Positions 13,392-21,661 of a stretch of 33,428 nucleotides of DNA are shown here, piece after piece. The translations under genes were made by a program, and so were the position numbers. The stretch is from an archaeon (GTDB taxonomy: Archaea > Nanobdellota > Nanobdellia > Pacearchaeales > GW2011-AR1), in the NCBI GenBank assembly GCA_018651605.1, contig JABIDS010000005.1, positions 1-33,428 on the forward strand, read 5' to 3'. Within the stretch, counting starts at the first letter, position 1. The number at the start of each line of letters is the position of its first letter. The notes under the pieces are model-generated. The model saw nothing but the letters and a program-made list of their open reading frames with translations. It did not search any database and was not told the origin of the DNA.

Positions 13392-14407
13392 AAGACGCAT
13401 TCGTTGTCTGGTAAGTTGGGGCTGTCTATTAGTTTTGCAACTCTTGAGCCTTTTTTTCCTCGCCTTATATAGATTCTGAAAGTTGAGGCGTGACCTACGA
13501 TATGTCCTCCTATTGCTGTTGTTGGATCTCCGAACATCATTGCAGGGTTTGCCATGACTTGGTTTGTTACGTAAACTGCTAAGTTAAATTGTTCTGCCAT
13601 TTTCATTAAGTTGTGGAGGTATTTGTTTAGTTTTTGTTGTCTGTCTGCTAGTTGTCCTCGTCCTGAGAATTCTGCTCTGAAGTGGGCTGTTAATGAGTCT
13701 ATGATTACAACTCTGATTGGTTCTCCGTTTTTTATTAGTTCTCCTACTTTGTCTATTAATAATATTTGGTGGTCTGAATTGAATGCTCTTGCAACTAGGA
13801 TGTTTTTTAAAACGTTTTCTGGGTTTGCGCCTTTGGCTTCTGCGATTTGTTTTACTCTGTCTGGTCTGAATGTTCCTTCTGTGTCTATGTAAACTGATTT
13901 ACCTTCTGCTCCGCCGTTTTCAATTGGTAGTTGTGCATTGACTGCAAGGGAAAGACCAAGTTGGGTCTTTCCAGAGCCAAATGAACCAAAAGCTTCTGTT
14001 ATTGCTTTTGTTTCTATTCCTCTTCCCCCTAAAAGAGTGTCGAACTCTTTGCTTCCGGTGGTAATGTAAAATATTTCTTCTCTTTTTTCTGCGAATTCTA
14101 AACCGTCTTGGAATCCTAAATCCATCATGCTTCTTGCGGCTTGGATTGCTTTTCTTGCTACTGCTTCTCCAAGTCCTGCTGTTTCTCCTAATTCTTTTGG
14201 ACCTAAAACTGCAACACCCATTAAATCAAAAATTCCTGCTGCTTCTAATTTTTCAATAGCTGCTGGACCTACTCCTGGTAAGTCTGAGAGTTTCATTTCT
14301 TCTGATTTTTCTTTTTTCTTTTTAGAAGGAGTTTTTTTAGGTTTTTCTTCTGAGTCTGAAGGTTTTGTTTTTTTTGTTTTTTCCTTGGGTTTTTCTTCTT
14401 TTGGCAT
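13355..14407 (-). CDS. radA: DNA repair and recombination protein RadA
   Basis: 350 aa. A Lys/Glu-rich N-terminal tail (1-38), longer than usual, is followed by the helix-hairpin-helix domain (LPGVGPAAIEKLEAAGI, about 43-59), the linker with FDTLLGGRGIET, Walker A GSFGSGKT (141-148), Walker B VVIIDSLT (233-240) and the L2-region QVMANPAMMFGDP typical of RadA. It forms filaments on single-stranded DNA and drives strand exchange. RadA rather than RadB is shown by the HhH domain and full length. The acidic end (DKGVCDDE) overlaps the convergent small orphan gene. Codons end mainly in A/C, the pattern of old genes on this strand. Confidence 0.96.
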   Translation of the reverse strand: MPKEEKPKEKTKKTKPSDSEEKPKKTPSKKKKEKSEEMKLSDLPGVGPAAIEKLEAAGIFDLMGVAVLGPKELGETAGLGEAVARKAIQAARSMMDLGFQDGLEFAEKREEIFYITTGSKEFDTLLGGRGIETKAITEAFGSFGSGKTQLGLSLAVNAQLPIENGGAEGKSVYIDTEGTFRPDRVKQIAEAKGANPENVLKNILVARAFNSDHQILLIDKVGELIKNGEPIRVVIIDSLTAHFRAEFSGRGQLADRQQKLNKYLHNLMKMAEQFNLAVYVTNQVMANPAMMFGDPTTAIGGHIVGHASTFRIYIRRGKKGSRVAKLIDSPNLPDNECVFYVTDKGVCDDE

Positions 14408-14477
14408 ATTTTGAAATGTGAAAGATTGTTTATAAGTATTGTTTGAGTTGGTTGATGTTATTGTAGATTATATAAAT

Positions 14478-14486
14478 GTTTAAATA
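14478..14486 (+). promoter_or_regulatory. TATA box of the 109-aa gene
   Basis: GTTTAAATA, 22-30 bases before the ATG at 14508, in the divergent region shared with radA. Confidence 0.5.
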
Positions 14487-14507
14487 TTGGGGTGATTAGT
14501 TAGAGGA

Positions 14508-14837
14508 ATGGATAAGACTAAGATAAATTTAGGAAGTTCTGAAGGTGGGAAAATTTTAGAAGCGATTGAGCCATTATCTGCGATAATGTTTCGAAGTAAG
14601 AATTTGAGGAGGTCTGAAGATTTAGTTGATAGATATGGATTAGATGCGGAAGATCTTGTGGCTAAGTATGTTGATGGAGTTGTTCATATTCGACCTCATT
14701 CGGAAAAGGTTAATTCAATTTGTTTTGATACCTTACCTGGAAATGGAAGGATTGAAAAGGTTTATTGTGATGGCTCTGTAAAATTTAAGATAGGTAGTTA
14801 TGAGTATCATGCTCATACTTCTCCTGCTTCTGATTGA
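14508..14837 (+). CDS. Hypothetical 109-aa protein
   Basis: Divergent from radA with its own TATA box. Residues 1-55 look helical (EPLSAIMFRSKNLRRSEDLV), including DRYGLDAEDLVAKYV, and the rest is strand-rich (HIRPHSEKVNSICFD, VKFKIGSYEYHAHT). No signal peptide or membrane segment and no family I recognise. It ends 3 bases before the stop of the convergent YdjM-like gene. Placement next to radA alone does not justify a repair role. Confidence 0.65.
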   Translation: MDKTKINLGSSEGGKILEAIEPLSAIMFRSKNLRRSEDLVDRYGLDAEDLVAKYVDGVVHIRPHSEKVNSICFDTLPGNGRIEKVYCDGSVKFKIGSYEYHAHTSPASD

Positions 14838-14840
14838 TTT

Positions 14841-15293
14841 TTATATTGCATAGATTATAAAGAATAAAATTATGTTTGCGATGACTAGTGAGACGAATAG
14901 TGTTTCTTCGATTCGTCCTCCGCTGATTATTGGGCCGTGGGTTTTCTTTTTTAGTGGCCAGAATGGTTGGATGCCTTCTTTTGTGAATGAGTCGCAGATT
15001 AAATGGACTGAGTATCCTAAGAAGAAACCAAAGCTTGCTAATGGCCAGAAGAATGCTACTGCGAGTGATAGTATGAATGCAGTTGTTATGCTGTGAATTA
15101 CTCCTCTGTGTTTTACAAAGAATTGAAATGGGCGGAAAATCATGTATCTTCCTGATGTTGAACCTGTGTGGTCTAAGTCTGGAAGGAAAGTTGCGATGAT
15201 TACTGCTGTTATGAAAATTAGTTTTGATTGAACATGTTGAGCGAAAATTAGGATTAGAAGGATTGCGAAGGCTAGGTGAGTTTTGAGTAGCAT
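14841..15293 (-). CDS. YdjM/DUF457-like membrane-bound putative metal hydrolase
   Basis: 150 aa with about four hydrophobic segments (7-25, 28-42, 72-93, 128-148). Conserved polar motifs at membrane edges are those of the YdjM/LexA-regulated DUF457 family: THLAF, FLPDLDHTGS, KHRGVIHS and HLICDSFTKEGIQPFWPL. The Asp and His residues are thought to bind metal. The biochemical role is not settled; relation to phospholipase C-like enzymes has been proposed from sequence. Its promoter contains the 22-nt sequence shared with two surface-gene starts. A/C-ending codons. Confidence 0.83.
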   Translation of the reverse strand: MLLKTHLAFAILLILIFAQHVQSKLIFITAVIIATFLPDLDHTGSTSGRYMIFRPFQFFVKHRGVIHSITTAFILSLAVAFFWPLASFGFFLGYSVHLICDSFTKEGIQPFWPLKKKTHGPIISGGRIEETLFVSLVIANIILFFIIYAI

Positions 15294-15311
15294 AGGTTAA
15301 GTAAGGGATTG

Positions 15312-15333
15312 AGGTTAATAAGGGTTTTTATTT
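15312..15333 (-). promoter_or_regulatory. Shared 22-nt promoter element, copy A
   Basis: On the minus strand an AT-rich box (AAATAAAAACCC) is followed by TTATTAACCT, ahead of the YdjM-like gene (start 15293). It differs from copy C (21640-21661) at one base and from copy B (21323-21344) at two. Confidence 0.55.
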
Positions 15334-15387
15334 AATGTTACTGAGAGTAATTGTATTGTAATTGAAGTAACTAAAATTGGATGATTG

Positions 15388-16761
15388 TTATTGAAGAGAT
15401 TTTTTTAAAAGGTTATCAATAAATTCTTTTGGATATCTTTCCATTTTGTATATCCATTGTCTTGTTCCAAAGGATTCTGGATGTGCTGAATTAGATTCAT
15501 TTTGTTCTTCTGTATGATAATATTCCCAAACGATTTCTTTATCTCTAGTTATTTCAAAAACTCTTCCTTTTTCAGATTCTGTTATTAGTAGATTGTTGTT
15601 TGGGAGTAGTTGGACATTTCCTTGAGATAATGTATAAAAATCATCTGGTTTGTATTCCCAGACAATTTCTAAGGTTATAGGGTTTATTTCAATTATTCTT
15701 GACCACTCTCTATATCTTCCATTATCAAAAATTAAAATATTCCCAGAGTCAAGCATTATTGGTGAGTGTTGGCCTTCAAGGTTACCTTGTATTTGATCAT
15801 AAATGGCTCTCCAAACAATTTCTTTGGTATCTTTATCTAGGATAAATAACATGCTTCCGTGTCTAAAACTAATTAGCCAGTTTCCTTTTTGAAATGCTTT
15901 ATGTTGTTTACTTAATTTATTTTCTGGAAGAACTTTTATTGCGTTAAGATGATAATAATCGTATTCTCCTCCCCAGATGCTTTTATTTTTCTTAGCATTT
16001 TCTTTGACAAGCATATTTGGAGGTCTGTCTAGTTCTAATGGTTTGTGAAATTGTTGCAATATTTTTAGATTGTCCCAAGTAGACCATCTTTCAATTTCTT
16101 TTCCATTCTTATCAAATTTTAAAATTATTCCGAATTCAACATCTCTACCATTATATTTATGAGTTTCTTTTGTAATCGTTAAAATCTCTTCTTCAGGAGT
16201 TAGGGTAATTTCATGATGTATTGGAAGATTCTGGGTCCAAATTTCTTTATTGTCAAATGTTAATTTCCCCCATTTTTGAGATTCATAATATTCTTGAGAA
16301 TAGTAATCTCCGTTTTTGTTTAATTTTCCTAAATATATGTAATCCCATTCTTTTACTAAGTTTCCATTCATATCTATTAATTTTCCTTCAAATAAATTGT
16401 ATCCTTCAAAGGCTTTTTCTTTGTTATGAACTTGAACTCCTGATAAACTAGGATTAAAAGGTTCTTTGTTGTGTTCTTGAGATTCTTTTGGAAGCCAAAA
16501 TTTAAAAATTCCCATTGTTAATATTATAATCGCTAAGATTACTATGATTAGTTTGTAATGTTTTTTTATAAATTTTTTGATTGGATGGAATATATGTGTA
16601 GATAGAAAACCTAGTATTATTCCTAAAATGATTAGTATTGATGTTCCAAAACTTGTTACAAGATATCCTCCTGTTCCAGGATCAATGTATGCAGATACTG
16701 TTTTAATTGAGGATAAAATTAGGAAGGTGAGAGTGATTCCTTGAATAATTATTTTTTTCAT
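15388..16761 (-). CDS. Membrane-anchored arylsulfotransferase-fold (ASST-like) beta-propeller protein
   Basis: 457 aa. The N-terminus holds a signal-like helix (5-24) followed by AYIDPGTGGYLVTSFG, a membrane segment (35-58) and another at 72-91. The outer part (about 105-450) consists of repeated beta blades with recurring Trp/Tyr motifs (GNLVKEWDYIYLG, TLEIVWEYKPDDF, DKEIVWEYYH), typical of the arylsulfotransferase (ASST) propeller family. His residues are plentiful (LPIHHEITLTPEE, GQHSPIMLDSG), but I cannot confirm the catalytic His of AssT, so it may be binding rather than enzymatic. Its ATG overlaps the end of the GLUG protein by 4 bases, so the two are translated from one message and may act together at the surface. 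Confidence 0.75.
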   Translation of the reverse strand: MKKIIIQGITLTFLILSSIKTVSAYIDPGTGGYLVTSFGTSILIILGIILGFLSTHIFHPIKKFIKKHYKLIIVILAIIILTMGIFKFWLPKESQEHNKEPFNPSLSGVQVHNKEKAFEGYNLFEGKLIDMNGNLVKEWDYIYLGKLNKNGDYYSQEYYESQKWGKLTFDNKEIWTQNLPIHHEITLTPEEEILTITKETHKYNGRDVEFGIILKFDKNGKEIERWSTWDNLKILQQFHKPLELDRPPNMLVKENAKKNKSIWGGEYDYYHLNAIKVLPENKLSKQHKAFQKGNWLISFRHGSMLFILDKDTKEIVWRAIYDQIQGNLEGQHSPIMLDSGNILIFDNGRYREWSRIIEINPITLEIVWEYKPDDFYTLSQGNVQLLPNNNLLITESEKGRVFEITRDKEIVWEYYHTEEQNESNSAHPESFGTRQWIYKMERYPKEFIDNLLKKSLQ

Positions 16762-19700
16762 TTTCTTTTTTTGTTTGATTTTTTTTTCTTACCCTTCTTT
16801 TTCTTTTTAATAATAACAAAAAGTAAAACTATGCTGATTAAGATGATAATTGTTATTATGAAATAAATAAATAAGTTTTTCTCTTTCTTAATAGGTTCCT
16901 CTTCTTCAATGTTTTCGATTTTCTCATTGATACTTTGAATAATAATATTTGCCTTTTTGTTTTCAATAGAAACTAAATGAATATGCAAATCATTATAACC
17001 ATCTCTAGTTAAGTCAAACTTTTTTTTGTCTCCGATATTGAATAATTCTTTTTGAACCTCGCTTCTAATTTCAATTAAGGCACTTGTTTCATAAATTTCC
17101 AAGACGCCAACAGAATGTACCTCTTCTCCTATAATTGTCTCAATCGCTTGTCCTTGTTCTAACTCTATCTCATAAACCTCCTCCAATCCCAATTCATCCA
17201 AAACCTCAACAACTTCCAAAACCTCTTCAATTGATGAATCAATAATTCCTCCTCCAGAGATTATAACTTCATAATTAATATTTGCAGATGCGATATTATT
17301 ATAATTATCTTCGCCTGTGCAAGTAGTTGTAAATGTTCCATCATTAAGTGTGGAAGGATTAGCAGTATAACTCAAACTTACTTCTGTGTCAAAATTATCA
17401 ACAGCAGAACATGAACATGTAATTGTTTCTCCTACTGTTACAGAAGTTGGTGAGCATGAGAAAGTCAAGACTGGAGCCACTGAATCAGTTCTTTGAAATC
17501 TTAAAACTGGAAAACTAATTAAGTTATAAACATTATCCCAAAAACTAAGAAAATTCCAAACATTCATTGGAGGATTACTCACATTATAAAAATAACTTTC
17601 ATTGTCTTGGATTGCAGTGCAATTAGTACTTGAGAAAAGTCCTGTTTCATCACAAACATCTGGATTCCCAGTATGATTATTCCAATAAGAATTATCTACT
17701 GTTGAAGTGCCATCCCCGTATCCTACTAATCCTCCAACATAACTACTTCCATTTACGTTTCCGGTTGCGTAGGCATTATCTATTGTCGAAGAATAATACA
17801 AATAACCAACTAATCCTCCAACTTTATCTGTCCCATTTACATCTCCTGTTGCATAAGAATTGTCTATTGTTGAATAATAATACAAATAACCCACTAATCC
17901 TCCAACTTTTTCGGTTCCATTCACATCTCCTGTTGCATAAGAATTGTCTAATGTCAAACCAGATGTATATCCAACTAACCCTCCAACTTTTTCGGTTCCA
18001 TTCACATCTCCTGTTGCATAAGAATTATCAATAATTGAAATATAATATTGATAGCCCACTAAGCCTCCTACAGCGTAGCTACTTCCAATTACATCTCCTG
18101 TTGCATAAGAATTATTTATTGTAGATGTATAGAGATATCCCAATAATCCTCCTACGTCATAACCACTTCCAGTTACATTCCCTGTTGCATAAGAATTATC
18201 AATTGTTGAACTATATGAATAACCAATTAATCCTCCTACATCATAAATCCCATTTACATTCCCTGTTGCATAAGAATTATCAACAAACGAAGAATAACTT
18301 ATACTACCTATTAACCCTCCAATATACTGGTTTCCATTTACATCTCCTGTTGAATAAGCATTGTCTATATTAGAATAATAAAAAGTTCCAATTAATCCAC
18401 CTACTTCTTCACTTGATCCACTTATGTTTACATCTAGAATACTAATATTAGAAATATTAAAATAAATAGTATTACCAAATAATGCTAAACCTGAAATCAC
18501 GGAGTAATTTAAATTTAGCCCAGTTATTTGTTTTCCATTCCCATCAAACTCTCCTGTTAAATAAGGAATATAAAAATTATCTTCAAGATTAATATCTGAA
18601 TTTAGTTTAAATTTCAAATTTGGATTTTGGCCAAAAGTACGAAGCTGTTTAAGATCAGAATAATTATTTATTATATAATAATCTCCTTCTTTAGTTAAAT
18701 AATCATCAATAGATACTAATGTTTTGTTATTAGCTAACCATTGATTAAATTGTTCTTCATATAATGCTCCTACTGTAAAGAGGCTAGCCCCATTAAGTAG
18801 GCTAGAATTATAATTATAATAAGAATTTTCTACTTTTACTCCCCATGGACTTCCTATTAGTCCTCCAATTCTATTTTCATCTGCATTTATACTTACATTT
18901 CCTATCATATAGGAATTGTTTATTCTTCCTAAATATGCATTTCCTGCTAGGCCTCCAACAGCACGATCTCCACTAAAATTTCCAATTGCATAAGAATTAC
19001 TTATATTTCCATGACTGAAGTAACCTGTTAAACCTCCAACAACTGCTTCACCTGTCACATTTCCTGTTACAAATGAATTATTTATTATTGTGTAATATGG
19101 AAATCCTGCCAAACTTCCAACATAATTTTTTCCAGTAATATTTACATTTTCTAATCCAATGTCATAAATATTTGAATACTCTGTCCTACCAAACAGCCCG
19201 ATATAGTTTGTTGAAGGCCTGTAAATTGTTAGATTAGTTATATTGTAATTGTTTCCTAAGAAATTTCCTGTGAATTTATAGTTATTAGTCTCGTTTCCAA
19301 CAGGTAAAAAGCCTGCCCCAGAATTCCAATTAATAGTATCAGAGCAATTGATATTATTTGCTAATGAATAATTATTTGTTAATTCGTTGTTCATGTCTTG
19401 GAGTTCTGTGCAGTTTGTTATGATGCAGGGGTCTGCGAGGGTTCCTGAGCCTGCCATAGTGGTAGGGCAAGGAGGGTCTACTATCCAATCAAATTCAACA
19501 TTGTTTCCTAGGACTTTTAAGTCAAAGGTAGAAATTTCTTCACTTAGGTTTGTTAAATAAATTTTATATTTGTTTTCATTTTGGATATTTGTAAATCTTG
19601 CAATTTCTTCATTGTCTTGAATGTAAACTATGACTTCTGAGTGGTTGTTGCTTTTTGCGTAAATCGTGATATCTTTTGTGTTGTCTAGTGCTTTTTCAAA

Positions 19701-21296
19701 AGTTGCTCTGACGTAATGGTTATTTTCTATGGGTTCACTCCAGATATTGTCTCTAGTTTTAGTTTCATTATAAATATTGCTTATGTAGTTTTTGTTTTCG
19801 TCTAAATGTTCTGCATTTGTGATTGGGATTATCATTAGAGTAGGATCTAAATAAATCATGTCACCAACTTTGTATAAATTTTGTTCTCTAAAATCTTGCT
19901 CAATATAAATTGTAATGCTATTTTCATAGGTTTTGTCTTTAATTTTTTCTTCATCTATAACTAATCCTGTTATGCTTTGGAGGATGTTGTTAGAGGTTTC
20001 TGGTTCTTGTTGAGGAGTTTCAATATTTGTTGTTGATGTTAGAATGGTGTTATTTGTTTTTTTATTTGCTCTATTCTTTTTTGCACCTATATTTTCTTTT
20101 TCAATTATTTCTGTGTCTGTTTCTTCTTCTAAGTTGGTTTCTTCTTCAATTGTTTCTACGTCTGTTTCTTCTTCTAAGTTGGTTTCTTCTTCAATTGTTT
20201 CTATAACTGGAGTATTAATGTCAACATTAATTTCAAGAGCAGGTTTTTCTATTGTAATTGTGTAACCTTCTTTTATTAAATCTGAAAATGAAAGGATGTT
20301 TCTTCCGATTTTTAATGTATGTTTGTCATAAATTGAAATAGATTCGTTTGCAGTGACTTCTATTTTTGCGAGGAATTGTAGATCTTTTAGTTTTACTTCA
20401 TAGCCCCATTTGTAGTTGTCTTCTGTTTCATTAGGAGTAGTGGTTACATTGATATTAAATTCTTCATTATCTAAATTAATTTCAATTTCTTCTTCAATTA
20501 CTTTGATTTCTTGTTTTGTTAAATCATTGACAACTTGTTGAACCTCTTCTAAATCTACTTCAATAACTTCTTCTGTGATTACTTTTCCAGTTGGTTGGAT
20601 GTTTTTAATAATTGTTATTAGGTTTTTGAAAATTAATTTTATCATGTTTCCAGTTATTGTTGGTTCTAAAATTTCTTGTGGTTGAGATTCTTCTTCAGGG
20701 GTTTCTTTTATTGTTTCACTTTCTTCTTTGAGTGTTTCTTCATTATCATTTTCTAAGTTGGTTTCTTCTATTGTTTCTTCATCGGTTTCACTTTCTTCTT
20801 CATCTTCTAAGTTGGTTTCTTCAATGACTTCTTCTATTGTTTCATTTTCTTCTTTAGGGGTTTCTTCTATTGTCTCTTCAATGACTTCTTCTATTATTTC
20901 ACTCTCTTTTTCCTCTTCTAAGTTGGTTTCTTCTTCTATTATTTCACTCTCTTCTTCAACTTTTTCTTTGATATTTATTTCCTTATCGATTTCAGGTGTT
21001 ATTTTATCTTTTGCTATTTTTTCAATAAATTCGCTGTAGTTTAGGAGTTCGAAATATAATCTTATTTTATTTCCTTGCATATCAAACTCCATTCGTTTAT
21101 TTTTATTTTTTGAAATAGTAGTTCCAAGTAATTTTGTGGGTTCTTTTATTTCTAAACTGTCTATTTTAGATTTAAATTTTTGTTCAGTAGGTTCTTCATT
21201 AATTACAAAACCTGTTAAATTAGAAGAAAAAAATAATCCTAGAGTTAATAATGTTAGAAATAAAATACTAATTAATATTTTGAATTTTTTACCCAT
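16758..21296 (-). CDS. 1512-aa GLUG-repeat surface protein with acidic stalk and C-terminal membrane anchor
   Basis: An N-terminal hydrophobic helix (5-25) is followed by LTGFVINEE. Residues 108-205 are very acidic (repeats of EETNLEEE type), and a further 45-bp duplication occurs at 365-395. Residues about 500-640 are a beta-rich region ending VDWIVDPPCPTTMAGSGT. About 11-12 GLUG motifs follow (705-1210; pattern NSYATGDVNGTEKVGGLVGY), expected to form a right-handed beta-helix. Then come a Cys-rich Ig/HYR-like domain (SCSPTSVTVGETITCSC), a domain shared by many DPANN surface proteins (my recollection), one membrane helix (about 1470-1495) and a strongly basic tail, so the body faces outward. 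GLUG proteins are associated with adhesion; no peptidase or ligand is identifiable. It is translationally coupled to the ASST-like gene. Confidence 0.82.
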   Translation of the reverse strand: MGKKFKILISILFLTLLTLGLFFSSNLTGFVINEEPTEQKFKSKIDSLEIKEPTKLLGTTISKNKNKRMEFDMQGNKIRLYFELLNYSEFIEKIAKDKITPEIDKEINIKEKVEEESEIIEEETNLEEEKESEIIEEVIEETIEETPKEENETIEEVIEETNLEDEEESETDEETIEETNLENDNEETLKEESETIKETPEEESQPQEILEPTITGNMIKLIFKNLITIIKNIQPTGKVITEEVIEVDLEEVQQVVNDLTKQEIKVIEEEIEINLDNEEFNINVTTTPNETEDNYKWGYEVKLKDLQFLAKIEVTANESISIYDKHTLKIGRNILSFSDLIKEGYTITIEKPALEINVDINTPVIETIEEETNLEEETDVETIEEETNLEEETDTEIIEKENIGAKKNRANKKTNNTILTSTTNIETPQQEPETSNNILQSITGLVIDEEKIKDKTYENSITIYIEQDFREQNLYKVGDMIYLDPTLMIIPITNAEHLDENKNYISNIYNETKTRDNIWSEPIENNHYVRATFEKALDNTKDITIYAKSNNHSEVIVYIQDNEEIARFTNIQNENKYKIYLTNLSEEISTFDLKVLGNNVEFDWIVDPPCPTTMAGSGTLADPCIITNCTELQDMNNELTNNYSLANNINCSDTINWNSGAGFLPVGNETNNYKFTGNFLGNNYNITNLTIYRPSTNYIGLFGRTEYSNIYDIGLENVNITGKNYVGSLAGFPYYTIINNSFVTGNVTGEAVVGGLTGYFSHGNISNSYAIGNFSGDRAVGGLAGNAYLGRINNSYMIGNVSINADENRIGGLIGSPWGVKVENSYYNYNSSLLNGASLFTVGALYEEQFNQWLANNKTLVSIDDYLTKEGDYYIINNYSDLKQLRTFGQNPNLKFKLNSDINLEDNFYIPYLTGEFDGNGKQITGLNLNYSVISGLALFGNTIYFNISNISILDVNISGSSEEVGGLIGTFYYSNIDNAYSTGDVNGNQYIGGLIGSISYSSFVDNSYATGNVNGIYDVGGLIGYSYSSTIDNSYATGNVTGSGYDVGGLLGYLYTSTINNSYATGDVIGSSYAVGGLVGYQYYISIIDNSYATGDVNGTEKVGGLVGYTSGLTLDNSYATGDVNGTEKVGGLVGYLYYYSTIDNSYATGDVNGTDKVGGLVGYLYYSSTIDNAYATGNVNGSSYVGGLVGYGDGTSTVDNSYWNNHTGNPDVCDETGLFSSTNCTAIQDNESYFYNVSNPPMNVWNFLSFWDNVYNLISFPVLRFQRTDSVAPVLTFSCSPTSVTVGETITCSCSAVDNFDTEVSLSYTANPSTLNDGTFTTTCTGEDNYNNIASANINYEVIISGGGIIDSSIEEVLEVVEVLDELGLEEVYEIELEQGQAIETIIGEEVHSVGVLEIYETSALIEIRSEVQKELFNIGDKKKFDLTRDGYNDLHIHLVSIENKKANIIIQSINEKIENIEEEEPIKKEKNLFIYFIITIIILISIVLLFVIIKKKKKGKKKKSNKKRK
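17660..19180 (-). repeat. GLUG-motif coding repeats
   Basis: Repeats of roughly 80-100 bases, the central ones (about 17800-18050) nearly identical over stretches with CATCTCCTGTTGCATAAGAA on the + strand. They lie inside one open frame and encode the GLUG motifs. The near-identity in the middle and divergence at the ends suggests recent duplication or gene conversion. Confidence 0.8.
20116..20205 (-). repeat. 45-bp tandem duplication in the acidic region
   Basis: Two adjacent 45-base copies, identical except at the last bases, encode VETIEEETNLEEETD-type units. Length can change by slippage without breaking the frame. Confidence 0.8.
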
Positions 21297-21322
21297 TTTT
21301 ATTTATTAATAAGAGAATTTTA

Positions 21323-21344
21323 AGGTTAATAAGAGTTTCTATTT
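21323..21344 (-). promoter_or_regulatory. Shared 22-nt promoter element, copy B
   Basis: Copy ahead of the GLUG protein gene (start 21296), read on the minus strand. A partial second copy (TTAATAAGAGAATTTTA on the + strand) lies next to it at about 21306. It suggests that the GLUG-ASST pair has its own promoter. Confidence 0.5.
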
Positions 21345-21515
21345 TTTGTTTATGGTTTTTGTTATTAATAATAAAACAGAGGCAATTATTCCTATTAATG
21401 TTATTGTTAAATCTGTTGTATTGAAGCAAGGAGTCATTAATGTTTTAATGAATATATAGACAAAGATTAGATAATTTATTGTTGTTACAAACCAATCAAA
21501 TAGTTCGTATTCCAT
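21339..21515 (-). CDS. 58-aa two-helix membrane protein
   Basis: Starts at ATG 21515, which begins 1 base after the stop of the 34-aa frame, and stops at 21339. The protein (MEYELFDWFVTTINYLIFVY onward) has two hydrophobic segments, about 8-27 and 37-52, separated by a short loop with one Cys (PCFNTTD), and a basic C-terminal end (TINKK). Small size, close packing with the 34-aa frame and position just before the GLUG gene suggest a membrane partner. No family is recognised. Confidence 0.6.
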   Translation of the reverse strand: MEYELFDWFVTTINYLIFVYIFIKTLMTPCFNTTDLTITLIGIIASVLLLITKTINKK

Positions 21516-21516
21516 T

Positions 21517-21621
21517 TTAAGCTATGATTAATTTTATTATCCCATAGATTAAGATAATTATTGCGAAAATTCCTATGCTTATTGAAATCCAGTTTAAGAT
21601 GTTTAATAGTTTTTTGTTCAT
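21517..21621 (-). CDS. 34-aa single-helix membrane protein
   Basis: ATG at 21621, stop at 21517, 34 codons. The peptide begins MNKKLLNILNWISISIGIFA and continues as one long hydrophobic helix with only one further Lys. A shared promoter element (copy C) lies 19-40 bases upstream, inside the 3' end of the RPA gene. It is separated by 1 base from the start of the 58-aa membrane protein. Too short for homology, but promoter plus packing argue for expression. Confidence 0.5.
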   Translation of the reverse strand: MNKKLLNILNWISISIGIFAIIILIYGIIKLIIA

Positions 21622-21639
21622 GTATTTGTTAGGTAATAG

Positions 21640-21661
21640 AAGTTAATAAGGGTTTTTATTT
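21640..21661 (-). promoter_or_regulatory. Shared 22-nt promoter element, copy C
   Basis: Overlaps the stop region of the RPA gene and faces the two tiny membrane-protein genes. It differs from copy A at a single base. Confidence 0.5.

Noticed and set aside
17630-18373. CRISPR-like regular repeats on the + strand, and two + strand frames rich in His and Leu.
   Set aside because: The repeats are the coding repeats of the GLUG protein on the minus strand; spacers are not unique and the unit length changes with codons. The + frames are shadows of them.
20728-21039. Ser/Val-rich + strand frame of 103 aa.
   Set aside because: Antisense to the acidic Glu-rich region of the GLUG protein; GAA/GAG codons read backwards give Ser/Phe-rich frames.
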